DNA of 14,246 nt from a bacterium (lineage in GTDB: Bacteria > Patescibacteriota > Minisyncoccia > UBA6257 > 2-01-FULL-56-20): assembly GCA_021813155.1 (NCBI GenBank), contig JAKALK010000018.1:1-14246 (forward strand), read 5' to 3'. Each line of letters begins with the position of its first letter. Within the stretch, counting starts at the first letter, position 1. The notes under the pieces were generated by a model that was not told the origin of the DNA, ran no database searches, and saw only the letters and a program-made list of their open reading frames with translations. The position numbers were made by a program, and so were the translations under genes. Positions 1 through 6,901 of this stretch are shown here, one piece after another.

Positions 1-1077
1 GAGGCAGTTGTCCTCGGAGAAGCTGGTTCAGGGCGTATCACTGACACGATTCGGCTCGATGAGCCGATCAATCGATCGGGAGATATTTGGCACATAGCGA
101 TCCCTTCAGACGAGGAACGGATCGTGTGGGGGTGGAAATTGGCACAGGTTCCTGAAATACCTGCGTCCGCCATCGCTCCAGTCATTATTGACCCCTACGC
201 TCCCCTCCTCCAGACAGGCAACAGCTATGGGGCAAACGGGTGGCCGGAGGCGCTTGAGGGCACAGTGCTAAGTGTGGCCGACCGGAAAGAGCAGTATGAG
301 TGGAGAACCAAAAAGGGTCCGCCCCTCCGTCCGAAAAATTTGGTCCTGTACGAAGCCCATGTCCGAGGAATGACTCAGGACCCTTCGAGCCGAGTGGTTC
401 ACCCAGGGACATACCGTGGCCTCATTGAAAAACTGCCCCATCTTACTTCCTTAGGGCTAACCGCCCTTGAACTACTCCCCGTCTTTGAATTTAATGAGAG
501 CGAAAACACGCTTCTCAACCCCGTGACGAGAGAGCGTCTCTATAATTATTGGGGCTACTCTCCCCTCTCCTTTTTTTCCCCTATGCAGCGGTATGGGACT
601 TCTTCTGACCCAGTTAAAACTTCTCTTGAATTCATGCAGCTGGTCGATGCATGCCATGAACAGGGCATCGCCGTCATCCTCGACGTCGTCTTTAACCATA
701 CCGGTGAAGGCAATGAACAGGGCCCTGCCTACTCCATGAAGGCTCTCGCCGGCTCCACCTACTACCTAGTGAATGAACAGAACGCCTACATGAACTTTTC
801 AGGCTGTGGGAACACGGTCAACGCCAACCACCCGATCGTCACCGAGATGATTGTTGCCAGCTTGCGCCATTGGGTTCTTAAATACCGTGTGGATGGGTTT
901 CGGTTTGACTTGGCCTCAGCGCTGCTCCGGAACCAAAAGGGGGTCCCTATGGAATCCTCCCCCCTCCACGAAGCGGTTGTGAATGACCCTATTGTGGGGA
1001 ATTGTCTCCTGATTGCAGAACCGTGGGATGCGGCTGGACTCCATCAGACAGGCTATTTTTCCCTCCTCACACAGACA
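1..1077 (+). other. glgX: GlgX-type glycogen debranching (isoamylase) segment, truncated at both ends
   Basis: This part encodes a GH13 isoamylase-type enzyme that hydrolyses alpha-1,6 branches of glycogen in the cytoplasm. Numbering is from the GTG at 124. The end of the N-terminal CBM48-like domain is followed by the catalytic barrel. Visible motifs are VLYEAHVRGMT, NYWGYSPLSFFSP, region I DVVFNHTGEGNEQGP, region II YRVDGFRFDLA with the nucleophile Asp262, and region III LIAEPWDAAG with the acid/base Glu299. The sequence stops matching after QTGYF (residue ~312). The region IV motif with the third catalytic Asp, the rest of the barrel and the C-terminal domain are absent, so this piece cannot be an active enzyme. 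Base composition and codon choice differ from every other gene in the window. The general look resembles chlamydial-type GlgX, but I cannot fix the source. Family assignment is secure. Confidence 0.85.
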
Positions 1078-2565
1078 CGTCAGCCCTTCTTTCTTGAGTG
1101 GAAAGAACTTTTTGATCGTGTTCCGCGGCTGAATATGTGGCAGCTTGATATGGTTGATTCGCCATATTCGAATATTGCGAGAGGAGCGAAAAATGCCTAT
1201 CTTTCCTATTCACTTGTCGGAGAAGGCGGCGAAAATATTTTTTACTCAAAGAGCGCTGATGCATCTTCAAATATTTTTGATTGTTTAAGCGTAAAGAGTT
1301 GCGAAAGCTGTTATGAGAATGTAAATAGCGTCGGGAACATGAATTCCCATTACTGCGTTGAGTCTCAAAACTGTATCGATTCTTGGTTTTTATTTGATTG
1401 CCGAAATTGCCAGAACTGTGCGCTTTCTACAAATTTAAGAAACCAGAAATATATAATTAGAAACAAGAAATATAGCAAAGAGGAATATCTTAAAGAGGTT
1501 GAAAGACTGGGTTTAAGTAGTTATGAGAAACGAAGGGGCTTAGAAAAAGAATTTGACGAACTTAGTTCGCGGGCTCTCCATAAATTTGCCGATATCATAA
1601 AAACAGCAAGATCTTATGGAAATTACATAGAGAATACTAAACAGGCAGAGTTTTGTTTCAATGTTTACAATGCGGAAGAGATTAAGTATTGCCTTCGGGT
1701 TGTTAACCTTAAGGACTCATATGACGTTAGTTATCATGTAGGATCCGAACTTGTCTACGAATATTTAACTGGTGGTAGAAACTCTCATGCGATCCGATTT
1801 ACGATGTCGAGTTTAGATGCTTTACATGAAACTGATTATACCGATCATTGCGCTTCTAGTTCCAATCTTTTTGGATGTATTGGACTTCGAAATAAGAAAA
1901 ACTGTATTTTAAATAAAGAATATAGCGAAGAAGAATACAAATCGCTTAAAAACAAAATCTTAAAACATATGGACGAAATGCCACATATAGACGCGAAGGG
2001 GAGGCATTACAAATATGGAGAGTTTTTCCCTTTAGACCTTTCTCCTTTTGGATACAATGAGACAATCACCCAAGAGCATTTTCCGATTACCAAAAAAGAG
2101 GCGGAAGAAAAAGGATACCGCTGGAGAGAAAGAGAAAAAACGAAATACGAGTCGACGGTTAAGTCTGCTACACTGCCAGATGATATAAGACAGGTTCAAG
2201 ATTCAGTTCTCAAGGAAGTAATAACATGTCAGCACCATGAAATGGATGAACATTCCTCTCATTGCGAAGCGAGTTGCACCTCTGCTTTTAGAGTTACACC
2301 ACTGGAACTTCGGTTTTATCGAGATAAAATAATACCTCTTCCAAGGACTTGTCCAAATTGCCGACATTTTGAGCGGCTTAAAAAAGTTACTCCTTTTAGG
2401 CTTTGGCACAGAAAGTGTATGTGTGATTATAGAATCTACCCGAACACAACTAAGCATAGCCACCATGTAGACGGGAAGTGTCCTAATGAGTTTGAAACTA
2501 GTTATGCGCCGGAGAGGAAAGAAATAGTTTATTGCGAGCAGTGTTACAACGCGGAAGTCGTATGA
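1..2565 (+). CDS. Chimeric open frame: truncated glycogen debranching enzyme joined to cysteine-rich zinc protein A (5' end outside window)
   Basis: A single frame is open from base 1 to the TGA at 2563-2565. A GTG at 124 could be called as a start. However, the codons before it (1-123) already encode recognisable GlgX beta-sandwich sequence (DEPINRSGDIWHIAIP), so the gene enters from outside the window and 124 is not a real start. The protein changes character near residue 318 counted from 124. Before it lies a GH13 debranching enzyme. After it lies a protein whose sequence closely follows the next gene (2603-4402) to its last residues, both ending in EVV. No known family joins these two parts. 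The left part is G+C-rich, the right part A+T-rich. The simplest reading is an assembly join or a recent recombination in which the first ~100 residues of protein A were replaced. The frame itself is certain; its existence as one protein in a cell is doubtful. Confidence 0.6.
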   Translation, partial: EAVVLGEAGSGRITDTIRLDEPINRSGDIWHIAIPSDEERIVWGWKLAQVPEIPASAIAPVIIDPYAPLLQTGNSYGANGWPEALEGTVLSVADRKEQYEWRTKKGPPLRPKNLVLYEAHVRGMTQDPSSRVVHPGTYRGLIEKLPHLTSLGLTALELLPVFEFNESENTLLNPVTRERLYNYWGYSPLSFFSPMQRYGTSSDPVKTSLEFMQLVDACHEQGIAVILDVVFNHTGEGNEQGPAYSMKALAGSTYYLVNEQNAYMNFSGCGNTVNANHPIVTEMIVASLRHWVLKYRVDGFRFDLASALLRNQKGVPMESSPLHEAVVNDPIVGNCLLIAEPWDAAGLHQTGYFSLLTQTRQPFFLEWKELFDRVPRLNMWQLDMVDSPYSNIARGAKNAYLSYSLVGEGGENIFYSKSADASSNIFDCLSVKSCESCYENVNSVGNMNSHYCVESQNCIDSWFLFDCRNCQNCALSTNLRNQKYIIRNKKYSKEEYLKEVERLGLSSYEKRRGLEKEFDELSSRALHKFADIIKTARSYGNYIENTKQAEFCFNVYNAEEIKYCLRVVNLKDSYDVSYHVGSELVYEYLTGGRNSHAIRFTMSSLDALHETDYTDHCASSSNLFGCIGLRNKKNCILNKEYSEEEYKSLKNKILKHMDEMPHIDAKGRHYKYGEFFPLDLSPFGYNETITQEHFPITKKEAEEKGYRWREREKTKYESTVKSATLPDDIRQVQDSVLKEVITCQHHEMDEHSSHCEASCTSAFRVTPLELRFYRDKIIPLPRTCPNCRHFERLKKVTPFRLWHRKCMCDYRIYPNTTKHSHHVDGKCPNEFETSYAPERKEIVYCEQCYNAEVV
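1078..2565 (+). other. Cysteine-rich beta-helix-like zinc protein A, N-terminal module missing
   Basis: From about RQPFFLEWKELFDRVP onward this segment aligns along its whole length with the protein encoded at 2603-4402, starting at that protein's residue ~100 (SRTFFEQFADLYRSVP). It therefore lacks the N-terminal double CxxC module its paralogue has. The core has short degenerate repeats rich in Asn, Cys, Ser and aromatic residues (NCIDSW, FLFDCRNCQNC), which suggest a parallel beta-helix. Two copies of an NK-x-Y-type helix cap follow: RNKKYSKEEY near residue 448 and LNKEYSEEEY near 597. The C-terminal zinc module is present, with CQHHEMDEHSSHCEASC, CPNCRHFERL, RKCMC and a final CEQC. Function is unknown. 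The original start cannot be seen because the glgX fragment occupies its place. Confidence 0.7.
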
Positions 2566-2574
2566 TTACCTTTT

Positions 2575-2590
2575 CTATGACGCGTCATAG
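2575..2590. repeat. 16-base perfect palindrome between the two paralogues
   Basis: CTATGACGCGTCATAG is its own reverse complement over all 16 bases. It starts 10 bases after the stop of protein A and ends 12 bases before the ATG of protein B. It is too short and lacks a loop and T-run for a terminator. A dimeric repressor operator is the obvious candidate, because it would cover the region just upstream of a -10-like box for gene B. No regulator gene is visible nearby. Confidence 0.5.
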
Positions 2591-2599
2591 TGATATATA
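2591..2599 (+). promoter_or_regulatory. Possible extended -10 box (TGATATATA) for protein B
   Basis: TGA followed by TATATA lies directly after the palindrome and ends 3 bases before the ATG at 2603. It resembles the TGATATAAT boxes at 9800 and 10378. If used, transcription would start at or just inside the start codon, giving a leaderless message. No convincing -35 is seen, and TATATA matches the consensus only partly, so this is weak. Confidence 0.25.
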
Positions 2600-2602
2600 A
2601 AT

Positions 2603-4402
2603 ATGAATTCAGAAATAAGGACTTGTCAAAATTGCAAGCAAAACTTCACGATTGAGGCGGAAGACTTTCAGTTTTATGAAAAGATTAAGGTTCCGGCGCC
2701 GACGTGGTGTCCGGAATGCCGGTTCATAAGAAGGTTAACGTGGCGTAATGAAAGAGTTTTTTACAAACGAAAGTGCGGACTTTGCCAAAAACCAATTATT
2801 GCCGCTTCAGACGAGAATTCCGCTCCGGTGGTATATTGCCAGACCTGTTGGTGGTCGGACAATTGGGATCCGTTGCAGTACGGAAGAGATTACGATTTTT
2901 CCAGAACATTTTTTGAACAATTCGCGGACCTTTATAGAAGTGTGCCTCAAATTAATTTATGGTCTTTTAGTAATGGCGAGAACTGCGACTACGCGAACCT
3001 CTGCGCGTATTCCAAAGACGCTTATTTATCCATATCAGCTGTTGAGTCTGAATATATTTACTACACGGTTATTGCTGATAAAAGTTTTAATTGCATGGAT
3101 TCTTATGGGATTTACGGGTGTACATTATGTTATGAAGTGATTGACGCCAGTCGATGCAATAACTGTTCTTTCCTTATAAATTCTCGGGAGTGTGCTGATT
3201 CTGATTTTTTGTTTGACTGCGCGAATTGCCAGAACTGTTTTATGAGTTCCAACTTGCGAAATAAACAATATTATATTCGCAATAAAAAATATTCAAAGGA
3301 GGACTATGTTCAAGAAATGGAACGGATTAATAAGCGCTCATACGCCAGCCATCACGTACTAAGGAAAGAATTTGAGGAACTAGTTTTAAAATCCTTGCAT
3401 AAATACGCCAACATAATTAAGTCAGTGGATATCACCGGCGACCACATGGAGAACGCAAAAAATTGCCGGGATGTATGGTACGGACAGAATTTGGAAGATT
3501 CCAGCCATTGCTGGAGAACGCGGGACTCCAAAAACGTTTACGATATCACTGGCATGCTCTTTTCGGAATTGATGTACGAAGTTTCAGTGGGAGGAGATAA
3601 AAATTATAATGCTAAGTTTTGCATGATGAATAAGGGTTTGCATGATTGCGATTACGCCATACTTTCGCCGGATTCGCGGAATGTTTTCGGTTGCGTGGGA
3701 ATGAAGAACGGCCGATACGCGATATTAAATAAAACCTATGGAGAATCGGAATTTAAGGAGTTGAGAAGTAGAATCATTGAGCAAATGAATTTAAGCCCGT
3801 ATACCGACAGGCTTGGAAGGATGTTTAAATATGGAGAGTATTTCCCGCCAGCATTGTCTCCTTGGGCTTATAACGAAACGGTGGCGCAGGAATACTTCCC
3901 GCTCGATAAAGAGAGCGCGGAGAAGAGTGGATATGCCTGGAAAGAGGCTCGTTCTCGCGAAAATACTTCCGATATTGCCTCTGGTGATTTACCCGACTTA
4001 GTTGATGATTCCGATAAAAATTTGTTGGGGAAAATTATAGGTTGTAAGCACCACGAGCAGAACAAACATGAGTTCGGGTGTAAAGCTGCCTGTACTTTGG
4101 GTTTCAAAATGATTCCCCAAGAAATTGAAATGTATAAAAAGATTAAAGTTCCGTTACCGAGAGTTTGTCCTAATTGCCGCCACTACGAAAGGTTACGACG
4201 AAGAAATCCGCTGAAACTTTGGAAGAGGCGGTGTATGTGCTTGGGGTTAATAGCAAATAGCGTAGAGCAAGGTGCTTATGTAAATACCGTGAAACATTTC
4301 CACGGAGATAATCCGTGTCCTAACGAATTCGAGACGAGTTATGGGCCGGACCGCCCAGAAATAGTTTACTGCGAGCATTGTTATCAGACGGAGGTTGTAT
4401 AA
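2603..4402 (+). CDS. Cysteine-rich protein with zinc modules at both ends and a beta-helix-like core (protein B)
   Basis: This 599-residue protein has no function I can name; I associate the type with candidate-phyla-radiation genomes. An N-terminal module holds two CxxC pairs that can form zinc ribbons: Cys8/11 with Cys36/39, then Cys58/61 with Cys79/82. Residues ~98-220 and ~270-370 are repeats rich in Cys, Asn, Asp and aromatics (FDCANCQNCFMSS, NVFGCVGMKNG), as in right-handed beta-helices. Each stretch ends in a similar helical cap: NKQYYIRNKKYSKEDY from 220 and NGRYAILNKTYGESEF from 369. The C-terminal module repeats the N-terminal one: CPNC 522/525, CMC 544/546, C572 and CEHC 590/593, with a His/Cys-rich entry (C481, C493, C497). 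Both modules share the pattern FY/MY-x-KIKVP-x-P, then CP-x-CR and a basic stretch. There is no signal peptide, so it is probably cytoplasmic. The ATG at 2603 lacks a Shine-Dalgarno site. It follows its paralogue by 37 bases. Confidence 0.85.
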   Translation: MNSEIRTCQNCKQNFTIEAEDFQFYEKIKVPAPTWCPECRFIRRLTWRNERVFYKRKCGLCQKPIIAASDENSAPVVYCQTCWWSDNWDPLQYGRDYDFSRTFFEQFADLYRSVPQINLWSFSNGENCDYANLCAYSKDAYLSISAVESEYIYYTVIADKSFNCMDSYGIYGCTLCYEVIDASRCNNCSFLINSRECADSDFLFDCANCQNCFMSSNLRNKQYYIRNKKYSKEDYVQEMERINKRSYASHHVLRKEFEELVLKSLHKYANIIKSVDITGDHMENAKNCRDVWYGQNLEDSSHCWRTRDSKNVYDITGMLFSELMYEVSVGGDKNYNAKFCMMNKGLHDCDYAILSPDSRNVFGCVGMKNGRYAILNKTYGESEFKELRSRIIEQMNLSPYTDRLGRMFKYGEYFPPALSPWAYNETVAQEYFPLDKESAEKSGYAWKEARSRENTSDIASGDLPDLVDDSDKNLLGKIIGCKHHEQNKHEFGCKAACTLGFKMIPQEIEMYKKIKVPLPRVCPNCRHYERLRRRNPLKLWKRRCMCLGLIANSVEQGAYVNTVKHFHGDNPCPNEFETSYGPDRPEIVYCEHCYQTEVV

Positions 4403-4444
4403 TAGGCAATTTCGGGGGCAGAAAGAAAGAGGTAAAAATAACTC

Positions 4445-4969
4445 TTAGCCGCGGATTGTGCCTTTAATTCTCTGAGTTCGCTCTAGAAAGTCTTTAAGTG
4501 ATTTTGGAGAGCTGGCGAAGTGCAGCATCGCACCAAAGGCGGCGCCGAGAGTAAGAGAGAGGAGGAGCTCGTTGTATTCTCGGATCAGGAAGTAGTGGAC
4601 TAGAGCGTAAAGAGAAGTGGTGGTTAGGGTAAGAACAACAAGCCCGATGGTTTTGTTCCCGGCCACAGTACCCTTTGAGGTAAAAAGGAGCAGGGTGACT
4701 AGACTTGCGCCGAATGTCCAAAAAAGGTTGATCCCCTGAAAAATAGGGTTGTTAGGAAAGCCATTTGCGAGATATCCGCCGACTTTGTAGATGACGATAA
4801 TTGCAACTAGAGCTACGCCACCCCAAAAGCCAGCATTGATGGATTTAACTTCTTTTGCAAAATCCGGGTCCTTGGCTGTTTTTTTAGTCATTAAAAGGAT
4901 AAAAAAGAGAATAACAGGAACGATGATCCAGATAATGACGTTAAATAGAAACTCTAAGGTTTTAGGCAT
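4445..4969 (-). CDS. Small multi-spanning membrane protein, unknown function
   Basis: The 174-residue product has about five hydrophobic segments: residues ~6-27, 44-68, 76-98, 107-129 and 135-154. It ends in a basic, probably cytoplasmic tail (LKDFLERTQRIKGTIRG). No catalytic motif or known family is recognised. The loop after the first segment (TKKTAKDPDFAKEVKSIN) is charged. The gene runs convergent to protein B, with 42 bases between their stops, and divergent from the TraG-like ATPase at 5066. A good minus-strand promoter starts transcription only ~8 bases before the ATG, and no Shine-Dalgarno site is present. It may be a single-gene unit. Confidence 0.75.
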   Translation of the reverse strand: MPKTLEFLFNVIIWIIVPVILFFILLMTKKTAKDPDFAKEVKSINAGFWGGVALVAIIVIYKVGGYLANGFPNNPIFQGINLFWTFGASLVTLLLFTSKGTVAGNKTIGLVVLTLTTTSLYALVHYFLIREYNELLLSLTLGAAFGAMLHFASSPKSLKDFLERTQRIKGTIRG

Positions 4970-4983
4970 TTTACTTTTTCTTT

Positions 4984-5012
4984 ATTATATAAACCCGATA
5001 TATTTTTAGCAA
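4984..5012 (-). promoter_or_regulatory. Promoter for the membrane protein (TTGCTA-17-TATAAT)
   Basis: Read on the minus strand, TTGCTA (5012-5007) is followed by a 17-base spacer and a perfect TATAAT (4989-4984). The expected start of transcription is near 4977. That leaves a leader of only about 8 bases before the ATG at 4969, without room for a Shine-Dalgarno site. Confidence 0.6.
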
Positions 5013-5015
5013 TCC

Positions 5016-5044
5016 TTTCAACCGGACGTTTTTTGGGGTAAAAT
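5016..5044 (+). promoter_or_regulatory. Probable promoter for the ATPase-trmD-comEC block (TTTCAA-17-TAAAAT)
   Basis: TAAAAT at 5039-5044 lies 17 bases after a poor -35 match, TTTCAA at 5016-5021. Transcription would begin near 5051, about 15 bases before the ATG at 5066. It stands back to back with the minus-strand promoter, whose -35 is at 5007-5012, so the two -35 boxes are only 3 bases apart and polymerases could interfere. Confidence 0.4.
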
Positions 5045-5065
5045 AGTTATGGATAATTTAAACTC

Positions 5066-6901
5066 ATGGTTCAAGATCAAGTAGACGTAGTCTATTTTGG
5101 CCGGACTGATTACCGCAATTCGAAGCGGCTTTTTGGGATTAAGCGAAAAGACAGGCGGCAACATATGTATGTGATGGGTAAAACCGGCACCGGGAAAACG
5201 GCGTTGCTTCACAATGCGGTGGTACAGGATATCACTAACGGAGACGGAGTTTGCGTGGTGGATCCCCATGGCGAATTCGTGGAAAGCCTTTTGGCGAAAA
5301 TTCCTGAGGAGCGTCTTAAGGACGTGATTTATTTTAATCCGGCTGATATTGACCATCCGATTGGGTTTAACCCCTTAGAACTTCCAGATCCAAGATATCG
5401 CCACCTGGCGGCGTCTGGGTTAATGGCAATTTTTACAAAAATCTGGGCGAATGTTTGGTCAGCTAGAATGGAATATATTTTAAGTAACGCGATTTTAGCT
5501 TTACTTGAAACCCCACATTCGACACTTTTAGGGATTAATAGAATTTTAGTGGATAAAGATTTTCGACAGAAAATCTTACTGAATGTTAAGGACCCGGTGG
5601 TGAAAGCCTTTTGGACGAACGAATTCGAGGCGTGGCGGGATCAGTTTAGGAATGAAGCGATCGCGCCAATTCAAAACAAAGTCGGGCAATTTCTTTCGAC
5701 GGATTTAATCCGCAATGTGGTGGGGCAGATGCGAAGCACGATTGATATTTTCGATATTATGAATACCCGGAAGATTTTTCTAGTGAACGTGTCAAAAGGA
5801 AGAATCGGGGAGGACAATTCGGCGCTTTTGGGCGCGATGTTAATTACGAAAATACAGCTGGCGGCGATGGAGCGGGTTCGAATTCCCGAGGAGGATCGCG
5901 CGGATTTTTATCTTTACGTCGATGAGTTTCAGAATTTCGCTACCGATTCTTTCGCGGGGATTCTCTCTGAGGCGAGGAAATATCGCCTGAATTTGATTAT
6001 TGCCCATCAATACATTGGGCAGTTGGTGACTGATGTTTCCACAAGGGTGAGGGATGCGGTTTTTGGAAACTGCGGGACTATGGTTGTTTTTAGAGTGGGA
6101 GCGCTCGATGCGGAATTTCTTGAGCAGGAATTTTCACCTGAATTTACGCCGGAAGATATTGTGAATCTGCCGAATTATTCAGTTTACTTGAAGCTGATGG
6201 TGGATGGTGTGACTTCTCGTCCTTTTTCGGCGGCAACTTTGCCTCCATTTAAAGTACCGACTTCGGCGGTGACAATGGAAAAAGTGATTGAGACTTCGAG
6301 GCGAGTCTACACTATGCCTAAGGCGGAAGTTGAAAAAGCGATTGCCGACTGGAGCGGAACAATGGGCGATTTTACCACCAAAGAAATAACCGAACAGAAG
6401 CCGGGGAATGCCTTGCCAGAGGGCCAAAAAATTTCGGCAAGGTGTTCTTCTTGTGGGAAAGAAACTTCTTTGAATTTTGTTCCAACGGAAGGAAGGGCGA
6501 TTTATTGCAAAGAGTGTCTCGCAAAAGTGAAGTCCGGGGAATTACCCAAGGTAAAAGTTGGTCGCATAAAAACTCCGAAAATTCAAGACAGAAATTTTTC
6601 TGATTTAGCGGGGCTGGGTATTGAGTTCGAACCTCAGAAAGACGAGAGGGCGGCTGTCAGAGAACGGAAACCTGGCTTGCCTAGTCCTCCAGGAAGAGGA
6701 GTCAGTGAAATTTTTAGTAATTCAACTGAAGAACCGGTTTCTCTGAGCGAGTTGAAACCGGCTGAAAAAGTCCCAAAACTTCGTAAGCCTTCCGAGGTTA
6801 GTATTGACGATCTTAGGAAATCAATTGAGGTAGCACTAGAAAGTCAAATGGATGAAAATAATGAACATGATAAAAAAGAAAACGAAGAAGCGGAAGCTTA
6901 G
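5066..6901 (+). CDS. TraG/VirD4-like DNA-pumping ATPase with C-terminal CxxC zinc motif
   Basis: This 611-residue protein belongs to the type IV secretion coupling-protein / HerA-like ATPase group, hexameric motors that move DNA or protein using ATP. Walker A is GKTGTGKT at residues 38-45. Walker B is LYVDEF with Asp286-Glu287. The stretch between (VDPHGEFVESLL, YFNPADIDHPIGFNPLE) and the later SEARKYRLNLIIAHQYIGQL are typical of the family. After the motor, residues 460-484 carry Cys460/463 and Cys481/484 in the pattern CxxC-GKET...YCKEC, a small zinc knuckle, followed by a charged, low-complexity tail. The N-terminal membrane helices of classical VirD4 are absent, so it is probably soluble. 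No relaxase, VirB4 or pilus gene is in the window, so conjugation cannot be claimed; a role in DNA handling is inference. The ATG at 5066 has no clear Shine-Dalgarno site. It overlaps trmD by up to 50 bases. Confidence 0.85.
   Translation: MVQDQVDVVYFGRTDYRNSKRLFGIKRKDRRQHMYVMGKTGTGKTALLHNAVVQDITNGDGVCVVDPHGEFVESLLAKIPEERLKDVIYFNPADIDHPIGFNPLELPDPRYRHLAASGLMAIFTKIWANVWSARMEYILSNAILALLETPHSTLLGINRILVDKDFRQKILLNVKDPVVKAFWTNEFEAWRDQFRNEAIAPIQNKVGQFLSTDLIRNVVGQMRSTIDIFDIMNTRKIFLVNVSKGRIGEDNSALLGAMLITKIQLAAMERVRIPEEDRADFYLYVDEFQNFATDSFAGILSEARKYRLNLIIAHQYIGQLVTDVSTRVRDAVFGNCGTMVVFRVGALDAEFLEQEFSPEFTPEDIVNLPNYSVYLKLMVDGVTSRPFSAATLPPFKVPTSAVTMEKVIETSRRVYTMPKAEVEKAIADWSGTMGDFTTKEITEQKPGNALPEGQKISARCSSCGKETSLNFVPTEGRAIYCKECLAKVKSGELPKVKVGRIKTPKIQDRNFSDLAGLGIEFEPQKDERAAVRERKPGLPSPPGRGVSEIFSNSTEEPVSLSELKPAEKVPKLRKPSEVSIDDLRKSIEVALESQMDENNEHDKKENEEAEA

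Noticed and set aside
124..126. GTG as the real start of the first gene
   Set aside because: The frame is open back to base 1 and the upstream codons encode CBM48-like GlgX sequence, so the gene starts outside the window.
2748..3140. 130-residue open frame inside protein B
   Set aside because: It is a shadow in another frame of a clearly conserved protein and resembles no family.
4403..4444. Possible bidirectional terminator between the convergent genes (AAGAG...CTCTT)
   Set aside because: The stem is only about five pairs with a ten-base loop and no proper T-run; too weak to call.
5049..5084. Tiny open frame (ATG at 5049, TAG after 11 codons) before the ATPase as a leader peptide
   Set aside because: No ribosome site, no regulatory residue bias, and it overlaps the predicted transcription start.
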